Assembly (NCBI GenBank): GCA_017591395.1
Contig: WEDG01004610.1
Span: forward strand, 81,849 to 145,848
Direction: 5' to 3'
Source: Schistocephalus solidus
Lineage: Eukaryota; Platyhelminthes; Cestoda; Diphyllobothriidea; Diphyllobothriidae
DNA: 64,000 bases
Part shown: positions 44,957 through 55,756 of the stretch, one piece after another
How positions within the stretch are numbered: position 1 is the first letter of the stretch
Layout of the letters: each line of letters starts with the position of its first letter
Position numbers and translations under genes: made by a program
The notes under the pieces: generated by a model
The model's database searches: none
What the model was told of the DNA's origin: nothing
The model's input: the letters and a program-made list of their open reading frames with translations, nothing else

Positions 44957-47900
44957 CTGAAATGAAGCGAATGTTTACATCGCAAGCATAAAAAGAGGGC
45001 GGAGGCAGGTGAAAAAGTCGAACAAGGGACATATAACGCCTTGAAAACAAATGACCCTGAAAACCTATAATACATTTGACCCGGAAAAAGCACCCCCAAG
45101 GGCATTTATCGCATGATTAACCAATAATTAGGAGGGAAAGGATCATAATCAAATTGGAAACTACCTCACAACTTTTTACCGGTTAAGAAGTCGAGAACTG
45201 AAATCTGAGCGGTTGGGAGAAGTCTATTACATGTTGACTGCAAAGCACACTTGTGATTTCAAGGAAGCACGAAAGCGCAGCGCGGCTAATAATTCTTCAA
45301 ACAACAAACCGCGGCTACATACTCTTGTTTTGTTAACGAAAAGCACTCTTGGTAACAAATGCAACAACCGAACTACTTACGGTTTCAATTAACAGCGTTC
45401 GATTCAAGTTGAAAAGACAGCAATTTTAATTTTGGAGGATTGCTCGGCACTCAGAAAGTGTGCAGAGTACAGAGAATGTACTCTTAGACCCTTTAACACT
45501 ACAACGACGAGTCATCGGAGGCGCCTGGCGACAGAATGCCACCAGCAGCAATTGACGGCTGATTGGTCAATGAGTCGAACACGATTACTTTCGTCTGGAG
45601 AACGTCATCCGTTAGCTGCCTGCGCGCTGGGATGGTACGCTCGTGTGCGTCATTCGGCGAGTTCACCATAAGTGCGAGAGCGTTCTTAGTTTCGTAAGAT
45701 TTGTCTTGCGTACTATAGGATTTTTGCCTCAACTTCAATTTAAATTTGAACTTGCTAAATGTTACCTATATTGAGAAGTTAATGTGTGAAGGAAATGGGT
45801 GAAAACGCAAGTGATGGGCTCAAAATCATAAGGTGTAATGAAACGGATATTACATCGGACTAGAGCGACTTCACTTTTTGCATGCCCAACAAAAGTATAA
45901 GGATTGTAATGTTTTCCAAGAAATGACGATTACATGGATGACACCAATTAAATATTGCAGAAATTTAGCCGTTAGATGAGTTATAGCTTTCAATGTTTGA
46001 GGAAATACGCATTCTTAATACTGTTTATGACGCTACAATAGCAGACCTAATATTTATTCTTTGATGAACGCTCACTGATCATTTACGAAACTCACTCGTC
46101 CCTTTCAGCCTTGGGGCTCATTCTCGAACCCCACCAGCAGGCGCATAGAGGCTATTAGTGTAGGCAGCTTGACAATGCTGACAAAGACGAGGGAGACTGG
46201 AATGGCCATTTCTGACTCATTAGCCATAATCAGCTAGTCATGCCCAACCCTAAGTGGTGCCCCATTCGAGCGTTGAACTTCTGATCAACAGTTCGCGGGT
46301 TCAAGCCTCGGATGAGGCACCACTTGTGGTTGGGCATGACTAGATGATTATGGCTAATGAGCCAGAAATGGCCATTTATGTCTCCCATGTCTTTGTCGGC
46401 ATTGTCAATCTGACAAATACGAATTATTAAGAAGCTTAGTTTGAAATCACAAATTTCAACTTGTCTTGAATGTGAGCTGAGAGAATGTTTGCTGTGCTCT
46501 AACGGACAAGCTGGTGTGTATTACACGACTAGCAGCTAACGCAGTTAGTTGTTCACATACATCTTAGACGCAAACGTGTGCTGCCGCGGTACATAATCGT
46601 TTGGTAAGAAAATCGGAATACGAACTTACGAGGTTAATTAAAGGAGAACAAGAATTTTTCACATAAAATGTTCGCCAGGGCTAGACAACAAAATTTGGTG
46701 AAATGACAATATATCGACCCGCGAATATCCCGAGATTCTACGGGAGTCAGAAAACGAATGAACTACCATAAACCTTTTCGTAAGGCATTCCCCATAAAAT
46801 GCTCTTAGTATTTTACACACCAATTTTGCGCGTAGTTATGAAATTATGGGTTCGCAGAGGGTCAATTAGTTTCTTGGAATATTTGCTGACAGCTGATGCG
46901 TGCAAAAAGAGACGTCACAGAAATGCCCCCAAAATGACAAGTATGTTGCGGACATTGAACTGAGTGTTTTTGTCGACTTGTAAAAGAAACCTACAACTGA
47001 ACAAGAGTTCGCCGTAGTTTGAGTAAGCACTTTGTGGAATTCAAATAGGATATTTTGGGAAATCTACATGGCTTTAACTTTTGTAATGTAAAAACAACTA
47101 AACCCAACACTACGCCTACGATGTTCGCGTCTTACAAGGCCTACAGTAACTGATAGATTCTAGTGCCACTTGAAGCAAGAATTCATGCCTTTAAACCGAA
47201 TACTTGAAACTTCTGGGGTACATAGCGTAGCGCCACGAAAATCTATCATGCCGTTAACTACAGCGTAAGTAACGAATAGACGTACCGGATTCGATATCGT
47301 TTTTGTTTAATTTTATGCTATACATCACCGGGCACGCTTGTCAGTTTCTCATTTTTTTGACTTTTCCAACATCGGAGAATATTCGGGGACGATAGCGCAA
47401 AGTGCGAAAAGTGATAAGGGGAAATGCTCAGCGTATGAGAGCAAATCGTTACGACAAAGTACCCATCATTAACAAGAAAGCCTTCGTGCGAGTTCAGGCA
47501 CGAACTGATAAGAATCGTACAGTATTAGCGAGACTTAAATATTGATGTTCGAGTGCCCTAAATCCAACAATGAAGTGGCTTTCGCCCGTCAGGCGTCGCT
47601 CAAAAATTAGACCGAATACCAAACCTCGCTTACTGAAGCCGAGTTAAGCAATAGGTGGAAGGGAACATGGGCTAGCATGGTATGCAGCGGGTTTAGCCTT
47701 GAAATTCGGGACTGAATGCTAACTTTATAGTACTTAGTTTAGCCCCTCTTTCAATTCACACTTTAAACAGATACGGGCGACGAAAATAGCGTTAGATTTA
47801 GGCCACTTTCTGCTTACATAGAAAGACTAAGCGCCAAAATCCTTCAGGCTATAATCAGGTCAAAAAAATGATGCACCTGTCCTAGTGCACCCTTTTCCTT

Positions 47901-48151
47901 ATAAAATGCAAGTGCAAAGGGTCTGCTCTACAGTTTAAAAATCACGAGGCAAAGGGATTATGCCTCAAATATTATAAACGAGGGAATCAACAGTGGCATT
48001 GATTTTGCTTGACAACAGAAAGATATATAGACATGTCAAACTATACTGGTGTAGATGAGATAAAACGCACCACAACTATAAAAAGGGCAATAAGTAAAGC
48101 CTTAAAGACAAGTGTCAAATGCCCTGAAAAGTTAACAATGTGGAAGCCTAC
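44957..48151 (-). other. Proposed large intron 1 of the AKAP1-like gene
   Basis: 3195 bp between the donor at 48151 and the acceptor at 44957. It contains the inverted SINE at 46.17-46.41 kb. Short ORFs occur, the best being a minus-strand frame at 45738-45499, which lacks good splice borders on both sides. Otherwise the sequence is A/T-rich with no coding signal that I can support. Confidence 0.5.
46169..46408 (+). mobile_element. Inverted-repeat SINE with tRNA-like centre
   Basis: The arms 46169-46262 and 46316-46408 are near-perfect inverted copies (about 93 bp each), including GGCCATTTCTG, CTAATGAG, TTGGGCATGACTAG and GGCACCACTT. The 53-nt centre holds GTTGAACTTCTGATCAAC, an anticodon-arm-like hairpin with TCT in the loop, and GCGGGTTCAAGCCTCG, a T-arm/B-box-like sequence directly before the right arm. 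The right half is thus a SINE with a tRNA 3' half (possibly Arg-like), and the left arm is an inverted copy of its body. Transcripts could form a long hairpin. It lies in the proposed intron 1 of the AKAP1-like gene. Confidence 0.7.
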
Positions 48152-48265
48152 CTTTAGAGATCGAGCTATTTCTTCGGCGCTTTTCTTTTTATGATATCGG
48201 GACCAGATGTAAATTAAGGAAGCTGTTACTGCTGAGAGTACAGTTATTTGCCGCGAACTCCACAT
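48152..48265 (-). CDS. AKAP1: AKAP1-like gene, exon 1 with hydrophobic N-terminal anchor
   Basis: ATG at 48265. The 38 codons read MWSSRQITVLSAVTASLIYI, then WSRYHKKKSAEEIARSLK, ending CTAAAG before GTAGGC (donor, phase 0). A hydrophobic stretch (residues about 7-21) is flanked by Arg before and a HKKK cluster after. This is the layout of signal anchors of the outer mitochondrial membrane and of the AKAP1 N-terminus. The frame stays open upstream to 48316, but only with a GTG, so the ATG is preferred. The link to the KH/Tudor exons 3.2 kb away rests on phase, strand and the AKAP1 architecture. Confidence 0.6.
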
Positions 48266-48316
48266 GCGTCTAAAAATATAAAGAATGCGCTTTAGTAATC
48301 TCAGCTCCGCATGCAC

Positions 48317-49299
48317 AAAAGGTAAAACCCGGTCAACGGTAGGTTGTCGATAACATTACATACTAAAACGGTAGTATGCACATATATATGAGAGTATATA
48401 GATGGTCTGCGGTACATAGATGTTATTAGAGCACCGGCTAAGCGGGTGAGAAGCATGTTTGTCCCCGCGAAATAAATAAAAATGCTTGTGTGATGAACCG
48501 CGTAAATAAGCGCCTAAGGGTAATGCATACCAAAAAATAACTTATTTTACCAAGAAGAAATAACTGTCCACAGTTTCGTTTACGAACTTACGCTTTAAGG
48601 CACGACCGAATAGACCACGGCAAGAAGCAGCAGCAGCGTGAACATGTGACAAGCACGAGTGCGGGAATAACAGTTGGAAGACTGGTTTAAACAAGCATTG
48701 TTACTCATGCCGAATCAATTTCCCCAATTTCTTATTGCCATTAGAGCAATGAATTATGCATGCTGTGTAGCGTTAACACAAGGAAGCTACCTAAAGGGCT
48801 TAAGTATATATTAGGGGCAGGAACAGAAAAGTTAGATAGACCGCGGGAAGAGCACTGGGATTTATCCACAGACTTAACGGTAGAATGTACCAGACCACAT
48901 GGATGAGGTTAAAGCTCATTAAAGAAGGGATAATATTGCATTTTCTTTAAAGTATCTGTTAAGTTTTCAAACCTGTTATACGCATTTTATTATCTCTCGG
49001 ATGCTTGGAGAATTAGTTTTATGAGGCGTTACATGAGATTGGAGAGAACACGACAATTTACGCGGACATTTGTTGTATATATTATCTCCTTTGAGTTGAC
49101 ACCACCTAAATGAGTGACGAAAGAAACAATTGTCACTGTTAAAGGAGAAATAAGCTAACACACTTACGAAGTAGTGAGAGCAAAGCGAGATTAACTTGAC
49201 ATAAAATTTAAAACTTTTTGAGGAATCAGGAAAAATCCATTCCGTAATTGAGTTTGATATGAATTTGCAGGTCTATTATTATTATTTATTTATTTTGAC
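48317..49299. other. Upstream region of the AKAP1-like gene, no gene recognised
   Basis: About 1 kb, A/T-rich, between exon 1 and the CR1-like copy IV. Any promoter of the minus-strand gene would lie in its left part, but I see no convincing TATA box or initiator. There is no coding sequence that I can support. Confidence 0.45.
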
Positions 49300-49559
49300 T
49301 TTTTCCTGAGCACTCGAAGTTCTCTGTACTCGTGTGTAAACGTATAAAAGATACGCACAGCAACCAGCTTGAACTTGGCCCGACTCGTGTGCAGATTTCG
49401 CTGCCGCTTAGTGATGGATTTAACGCATCACGAGCCTAAACGGGTTACGTAAATGGAGTGAAGATCCTCATTATGGCACATGCCCAGGATGGGGTTGATG
49501 TGATCGAGAATCAGCGAAGATGCAGGTGTCCCCTTCCTCTCTACGGCACGGATCGTCGT

Positions 49560-49806
49560 CCCCACAGTTTCCACCACCGCATATCGCCTCGTTTCCCCTC
49601 ACTCAATGTCAGCACCACCGTCCCGACAGTACGGCTTCCCACAGCACTGCATTCCCACCGGGAATTGAACGGGCATGAGGGACTACCAGCACCTCTATTG
49701 GCACCTAATATTGGCGTCTCAAAGTTGCAACAGTGTCCAGTCGACCAACCGACCCTCGACACCTTAGGCCTGCGCGCTAACCACTTGGCCACCGCATCAC
49801 CGCGAC
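49560..49806 (-). mobile_element. tRNA-derived SINE-like sequence, antisense in CR1-like copy IV
   Basis: Minus-strand read: GGTGGCCAAGTGGTTAGCGC (about 49795-49776) matches the A-box pattern TRGYNNANNNG, and CCGTTCAATTCCCGG (about 49670-49656) contains a B-box-like GTTCAATTC. The two boxes are about 120 nt apart, wider than in a normal tRNA, so the head is either interrupted or only tRNA-like. The open frame at 49458-49976 on the + strand reads through this sequence and is chimeric. Confidence 0.4.
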
Positions 49807-49829
49807 GAGTGATATCACGAACTTTACTT

Positions 49830-51053
49830 GATTGTATGGGCATACTACATGCCGACCGAATTTGTAGTGGATGCCAGGGGTTGGCCGGCAAGATTAATCA
49901 TCTCGAGGAAGAGATGGAGAAGATAAAAATCCTGTTACAGTCTAGGTTAGGCTGTTGGACGGTAAACTATAAGTAGGACAAAAGGATATCACGCAAAAGG
50001 TACGTCAGCAACACTTTTAGTAGCTGCTACGGCAGCCCTTAAACAGTAAAAATGCAAGACGAAATCAACCAGCGAGAGAACTTGAAAAAAAAAACAAGAA
50101 AAAAGTAAATATGTCAGTAAAAAGGCCAAGATTAATAGACCAGGGCTTCCGAGTCATATCTCCGCCAAACCCGAACCAGAAAAGACGATGAGCGTGCCGC
50201 CTTTCATGTTAGACGCCATGGAACCAAAAACTATAAATGAATCTCAAACAAATTTCCAGCTTGTTAAAGCAAGTACGAGCAGTGTTATTGATTCCACTAC
50301 CAGAACTACTGATTACAACGCATCAAGGAGAGAACAAAGCATTCGCGGTGTCCCATCAAACCCACTGAACGCAGAAGCCGACGGAAATCTGAGCGATCAT
50401 AATCTTATTCCCGAAATAAGACACAACCACAGAGGCCTCGAGTGGATCACAGTAAATGCATAGTTATCAAAGGCACGCCTGAATCTATATCTGACACCGC
50501 AAAAGCAAGAATAAACGATGATATGGAGCTATTCCAGAGCTATCTTGAAAGTCTCTTAAAGGAGGACGAGAGGGTCACCGTTCAAAAAGCTTTCAGAATG
50601 GGTTAATTAAGAGACTCAAATGATGAGTCCAGCCAACCAAGACCACTGAAGCTTATCCTATAGAATTAGTTAGAAGCCCAGCTTTTGCTGAGCAGGAAAC
50701 CTATGCTTAGAAGCTCTCATCCAACGGTTATTTTTAGCCGGATTTTTCACCTGCAGAGAGGGAGAAATGGAGAGGGCTCAAAGTATAACTCATCAAGCGA
50801 TCCAGACTGGGCGAAAGAAATATCAAAATCTGGAATGGAGAAATTATACACGCCCAGAGGTCATTTCTCTGGAGAAAGCCCATGACACTGCCTATGGAGG
50901 GCAGTCAGATCATAAGGAAATACCACTCAGTGCAAGAAATGTCCGTAAACACACCGACCTCCAGTTCGATTCAAAAGCAGTAGCCTCCTACTCAAACAAT
51001 AGACGGCATAAGACACACGACCATTCTAACAATCCCGAACCAAATATTGTTTG
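49830..51053 (+). pseudogene. CR1-like copy IV ORF1 remnants
   Basis: Three pieces. About 49870-49960 reads CSGCQGLAGKINHLEEEMEK, a CxxC followed by a coiled-coil-like heptad stretch. 50188-50463 is a Ser/Thr/Asn-rich open segment. From 50460, in another frame, comes VIKGTPESISDTAKARINDD, ELFQSYLESLLKEDERVTV and QKAFRMG, then a stop and PRPLKLIL. This last block is a pattern I know from ORF1-type proteins of flatworm LINEs, which are thought to bind RNA. Stops at about 50605 and later break it. Confidence 0.6.
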
Positions 51054-51074
51054 AACATCTGTCCAGACAAAGCT

Positions 51075-51850
51075 CCCCTTTCTTTATAAAAACGCACAGA
51101 GTTTGTCCCAGAAACTAGATGAACTGAAAGTATGGATATCCGATGTGAATCCGGATATCATTTCCATTACCGAAACTTGGTTACAGGCCAAAATATTGGA
51201 TAGCGAAATTTCCATCGATGGATATAAACTCTTCCGTCGAGACAGACTGCACAAAAAAGGTGGGGGATAGCAATATACGTCAAAAGAGCAATCATATCAT
51301 CTGAACGCAGCACTGCTTGCCCTTACGACTGCGAAGCAGTTTCGATAAAACGTAAGAGGCATGGAGAACAAAAGCTGAATTTATTGACTCTTTACAGACC
51401 GCCAAATCAAACTCCAGAAATTGACGAGCTAATGTTTGAAATACTTAAAGATGCAGCTCAGACTCAAGACACAGTTATCGCCGGAGATTTCAATGCACCA
51501 TTGATTGACTGGAACACATTATCCGTAAAAGGTTCGCGGTATTTTTTAGCTCCGAACTATTAAAGCTCACGGAGAATCTCTTTCTCGTCCAGAATGTTAG
51601 GTTTCCAACGAGAGTTATGGAGGCTTAAATGGCGAATTGCCTAGATCTCGTTCCAACAAAGGACCCAATTGATGTGGATGAATTAAGGTCACTCGCGCCG
51701 CTTGGTGAAAGTGACAGTGTCATGCTGCTGTGGGAATATTGTTTGCACACGAAGCAAACGGAGACTTCTGATGTTCGGTTAAATTACTGGCGCGCAAATT
51801 TCTCTGTGATGAGGGATGATTTATCTGCACTTAATTGCAAAATATTCTGA
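51075..51850 (+). pseudogene. CR1-like copy IV APE-type endonuclease
   Basis: Across frames it reads FLYKNAQSLSQKLDELKVWI (first strand), NPDIISITETWLQ (catalytic Glu present), IDGYKLFRRDRLHKKGGG then a stop, LLTLYRPPNQTPE, DTVIAGDFNAPLIDWN (Asp and Asn present) and LAPLGESDSVMLLWEY (final Asp present, His replaced by Ser). Three stops and a frameshift near 51543 show decay. Confidence 0.75.
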
Positions 51851-52168
51851 CCAAAAATCCGGACGTAGATTGGACCACTCTCAGGGGCGTTATCAACGAC
51901 GCTATGCACTGTAACGGCTCTATTAAAAAAGTACAAAATGCAAACCGCCTTGCTTGGTTATCGCGAGATTTGAAAGACAACTTAACCGAAAGAATAAACT
52001 CTGGCGAAGGTATGAAGCAGCAAATCAACCTATGCATTACGAAGAATTTCGCCGGAGCGGAATGAAATAAGGTTAATTATCCGCAGATCATGGAAGAAGT
52101 ATGAGGCTAATATTATAGAACGGGCCGTCGATAAGCCAAAAGTAATTTTTAGCTACATCAATAGTCGT

Positions 52169-53233
52169 TTGATGAAGAAGAAGGAGATGGTGGCAGTGTT
52201 GAAAGGTGACAACAACGAAGATATTAATGAAAATCAAAATAAGGCAGAACACCTTAGTCGATTTTTCGCATCTGTTTTTACAGATGAAGCAGATTTTAAC
52301 CAAACAGACTTTCATACAAGTAGTAACGACACAGTTATTGAGGACCTCGAATTCACAGAAGAAGATGTGAAGAAGGAGCTTCTTGCACTTAAAGGCACCA
52401 ATTCTCCTGGTCCTGATCAAATACCAGCAAAAGTACTGAAGGAGCTTGCTAGCGAACTCTCTCAACCACTCTCGTGCATTTTCCAGTCGTCCTTCGATCG
52501 AGGTATCCTCCCCTCTGATTAGAAATCAGCATATATACCCTATTCACAAGGGTGGATCCAGAACCAGCGCTAAAATCTATCGAACAGTGAGCCTAACATG
52601 CCTTTTTTCCAAATTGATGGAAAGGATCATCAAAAAGGCCAGCATGAAGCTTCTCGAAGAAAAAAATTTCTTGAGTATGCCCAACATAGATTTCGATGAA
52701 ATCACTCTTGTTTGACCAATATGCTCTATTCAATGGAACAGTGGTCCAGGTCATTAGAGGAGGACACCAGCGTCGATGTGGTCTACATCAACTTCAAAAA
52801 AGCCTTTAATAGTGTTCCTCACCGCAGGTTACTCTACAAAGCACGAGAATCCGGAATAAGGGGAAATTTACTCAATTGGATAGAAAACTTCTTGATAGGC
52901 CGATCACAGTCCGTGTGCACTGGTAATGCGAAATCAATTTCCGTGCCGGTCATGAGTGGTGTACCTCGGGGCTCCGTTCTTGGACCATTACTTTTCTTAA
53001 TCTATGTCAATTATTGTATGAATGAATTGAACGGCACGGGAGTCATGTTTGCAGACGACATCAAGATATGGCAACCAATCCGATGCAGTACTGATGAACA
53101 AACTTTACAAGAAGGACTCAAACGCCTATCTGAATGGTCCGATAAATGGCAGATGAAGTTCAACTGTGAAAAATGTGTCGCAATGCGGCTCAAAACAAAG
53201 AAAGCAATCGCGATGGGCGACTCCCATCATTGA
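52169..53233 (+). pseudogene. CR1-like copy IV reverse transcriptase
   Basis: Fingers at 52169-52522: KGTNSPGPDQIPAKVLKELA and FQSSFDRGILPSD, followed by a stop in place of Trp. Palm at 52712-53233: VVYINFKKAFNSVPHRRLLY, GVPRGSVLGPLLFLIYVNYC (motif B) and MFADDIKIWQP (motif C intact). In motif A the catalytic Asp is Asn (AAC at 52790-52792) and the second Asp of KAFD is also Asn. The enzyme would be inactive even without the stops. Confidence 0.85.
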
Positions 53234-53699
53234 GTTCTTGACGGAAGTTGCCTGTCAAATGTATCCGAACAAAAGGATTTGGGAATCACCATCTTGTCTT
53301 CCCTCAAGCCCTCGGCTCAATGTGCTAGGGCGGCCAAAAAAGCGTCAAATGTCCTGTTTGCCATTAAAGAACTTTCTTAGACATCGATAAGAACATATTT
53401 TGAAAAATATATGGGGCGTTTATTCGTTCACAACTGGAATATGGAGTTCAGGCGTGGCAACCGTGGCTAAAAAAATTACAAACTGCTGTAAAGGGTCCAA
53501 AGGAGGGCAACAAAAGTCATGAAGGGTCTTAAGTCTTTATCATAAAAATGCAGACTTGACGCTCTTAACCTTTTCCCTCTTGAGTACAGGCAGATTCGAG
53601 GCGATCTCATACAGACATACCGAATTGTAAGGAATCAGGTCTGTGCTCTACACTTCGAAGACTTTTTTTAATTTGCCACAACAAATAACCGTCGCGGAA

Positions 53700-54620
53700 A
53701 TTCACTGAAACTTCAAGGAACCTTATTCCACCTCGATGTTCGTCACCATTCCTTTTCGCAGCGAGTTGTCGGTGCCTGGAACGGACTCCCAGAGGACGTC
53801 ATACGGACGGACACGACAGAGACATTCAAACATAAACTGGATTTATATTTGCTTGAAAAATACCGTTCATTCTTCCAGGAAGGCACTGCTACATCACACC
53901 ACAGCTTCACGCATACATACATATAACGGGGATATAGGTAATCTTCGATCCTTCAGGATGACTGCGCCTAGATCCCAGTGTTACAGAACTATTTTCTTTC
54001 TATTTAAATATGTTACTCGCAACTTTATAGTAACATGTTTATTTTAACTGGAATATCTTCGATGTGCTTTATCCCACCTGGATGTTTGTCGCCATTCGAT
54101 TTTCGTAGCAAATTGCTGCTACCTGGGACGGACTCAAAGACGACGTCTTACGGGCGGATACGACAGATATATACAAGCATAAACTGGATTTATATTCGCT
54201 TAACCACTACCGTTCATTCTACAGGAAGGCTCTGCAACATCATAGCAATGTTGTGCCTGTACATGTAGTTAATCATCGTTAACTGCGCCTAGATACCACG
54301 GTTAGAAAACATTGTTTCTTTCTATGTAGATGTGTTACTCACTAATCTATAGTAAAATATGTATTTTAACTGCAATATCTTCGATGAGCCTTATCCAACC
54401 TGGATGTTGGTCGCCCTTCGTTTTCACAGCGAGTTTACAGTGCCTGGATCGAACTGCCAGAGGACGTCATACGGGCGGACACGACTGCCACACTCGAACA
54501 TAAAATGTATTTATATTCGCTTGACAATTATAGTTCCTTCTTGCAGGAAGGAACTGCTACCTCATACAAAAGATTTGCATAAACATACAGATAACGGTGA
54601 TATCTAGTATTTGACATAGG
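53700..54620 (+). repeat. Threefold tandem repeat of the CR1-like 3' end
   Basis: The last coding segment, with CCTGGAACGGACTCC-type sequence (RVVGAWNGLP end) and AAACTGGATTTATATT, occurs at about 53775, 54122 and 54443, spacings 347 and 321 bp. Each unit includes the coding end, a GGAAGG.ACTGC segment and part of the 3' UTR. Units two and three are as diverged from each other as from the first, so the array is old. Confidence 0.8.
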
Positions 54621-54836
54621 TAATCATCGAAACTGTGCCCAGACTCAACTGTTAAAAACAATTCCCTTCAACTTGAATATGATATTCACTTCTTTACAAT
54701 GACGTGTATTTTGACAGCAATTTTGCGGTTTAATATTTTTTTATTAATAGGGTCTTCAAAGGCAATGCCTATTACCCTTAAAAATACTGAACTATACTGA
54801 ACTAACGTACCAAAAATGTGAAGATCCACGGAGGTG

Positions 54837-55330
54837 AAAAAAATTATGTAAAATCTGCTGGCCTCAAATGAAAATTTCCTCGCCAAACGTTACGCCGTTT
54901 TCCTCTATAGCAGGCAAAACGGGGAATAAGTAGTAGTCCCACATGTAGCACCACAGGATCACTTCGATCGAGCGGAGGCATTGAAATAACCTCGTCAATG
55001 CTGCTTGATGTTTTCGTAGAAACCAGGTCGAGACAGTTAGCCATTTGTTCTTCACGTGTCCTGGTGGGGAACATTACATGTTATGTGAGGAGTGCCTTCA
55101 AGGTTTTGCAGAAAACATAATCAAACGTTAATTTCGGGCATGGTGATTGAACAATGCTCCAATTAATTCCTGGTGCGTTGAAGCCACCCATAATCATAAC
55201 GTTAGGTCACCTGGAGAACTTGTATAATTGTTCAAACAGATGGGTGTCTGCGACTCGGTCTACCCTAAGTGGCCGACAGACAGTGAGGGCATCCAGACAT
55301 GGAGAGCCAAGAGCTATGATGGTCAACCAT
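54837..55330 (-). mobile_element. Inverted CR1-like endonuclease fragment (copy V)
   Basis: Minus strand: reads ANCLDLVSTKTSSSIDEVIS (about 55040-54980), RNVWRGNFHLRPADF (about 54895-54850) and, above it, a degraded RPPR...VADTHLFEQL-like stretch. It is the reverse complement of about 56035-56500 in copy VI, the same family but clearly diverged. It sits between the 3' end of copy IV and the start of copy VI. Confidence 0.75.
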
Positions 55331-55756
55331 ATAATAATAATATTTGTATTTAATGCCAGTTTACAGGCATTATCAAAGGAAATATTATGTGGGGATCAGG
55401 CTGGCAGTGGAAAAACACTCCTGAATACATATATATCATTATACGTGGTTTTCTTATCTTTATGTTATTCAGGAGAAGAACTGCCACCTGTAAGGAAGAT
55501 AGCAACCGATTGTTCTTAGGACAACGGCAGCCACTCATTAACGCCAAAACCACCAGGGAAGCAATTGCCCAAAGAGATTTCAGAACTGATTCCGTAACGA
55601 CCAGCGTTCTCACTAAAGAAATCAGAGTTACTGAAAATCCTCAAGAAATGGAAAAGACATACGACCTTGACGTTAGAAGAGACGCAGTTATGCCCATAAA
55701 ATTGAAAAACGCAACAGGAAATTTGGTTGGCGCAAAATTGAAGTGCTTGTATACAA

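Larger units (their letters stand above)
49300..54810 (+). mobile_element. CR1-like LINE, copy IV (near full-length, decayed)
   Basis: Contains ORF1 remnants (about 49830-51050), the APE endonuclease (about 51075-51850), the linker (51860-52165), RT (52169-53230), C-terminal pieces (53240-53620 and 53690-53850) and a 3' end present three times (to about 54620). It closes with a 3' UTR with TCTTCAAAGGCAATGCCTAT and CTGAACTATACTGAACTA (54754-54802). Stops and frameshifts occur in every domain. The left limit is uncertain. The region about 49500-49810 is occupied by an antisense SINE-like sequence. Confidence 0.8.

Noticed and set aside
45499..45738. Minus-strand frame of 79 codons in the proposed intron 1 of the AKAP1-like gene
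   Set aside because: It looks mildly coding, but I could not find an acceptor and donor that keep the phase-0 frame between exon 1 and the 48-nt exon.
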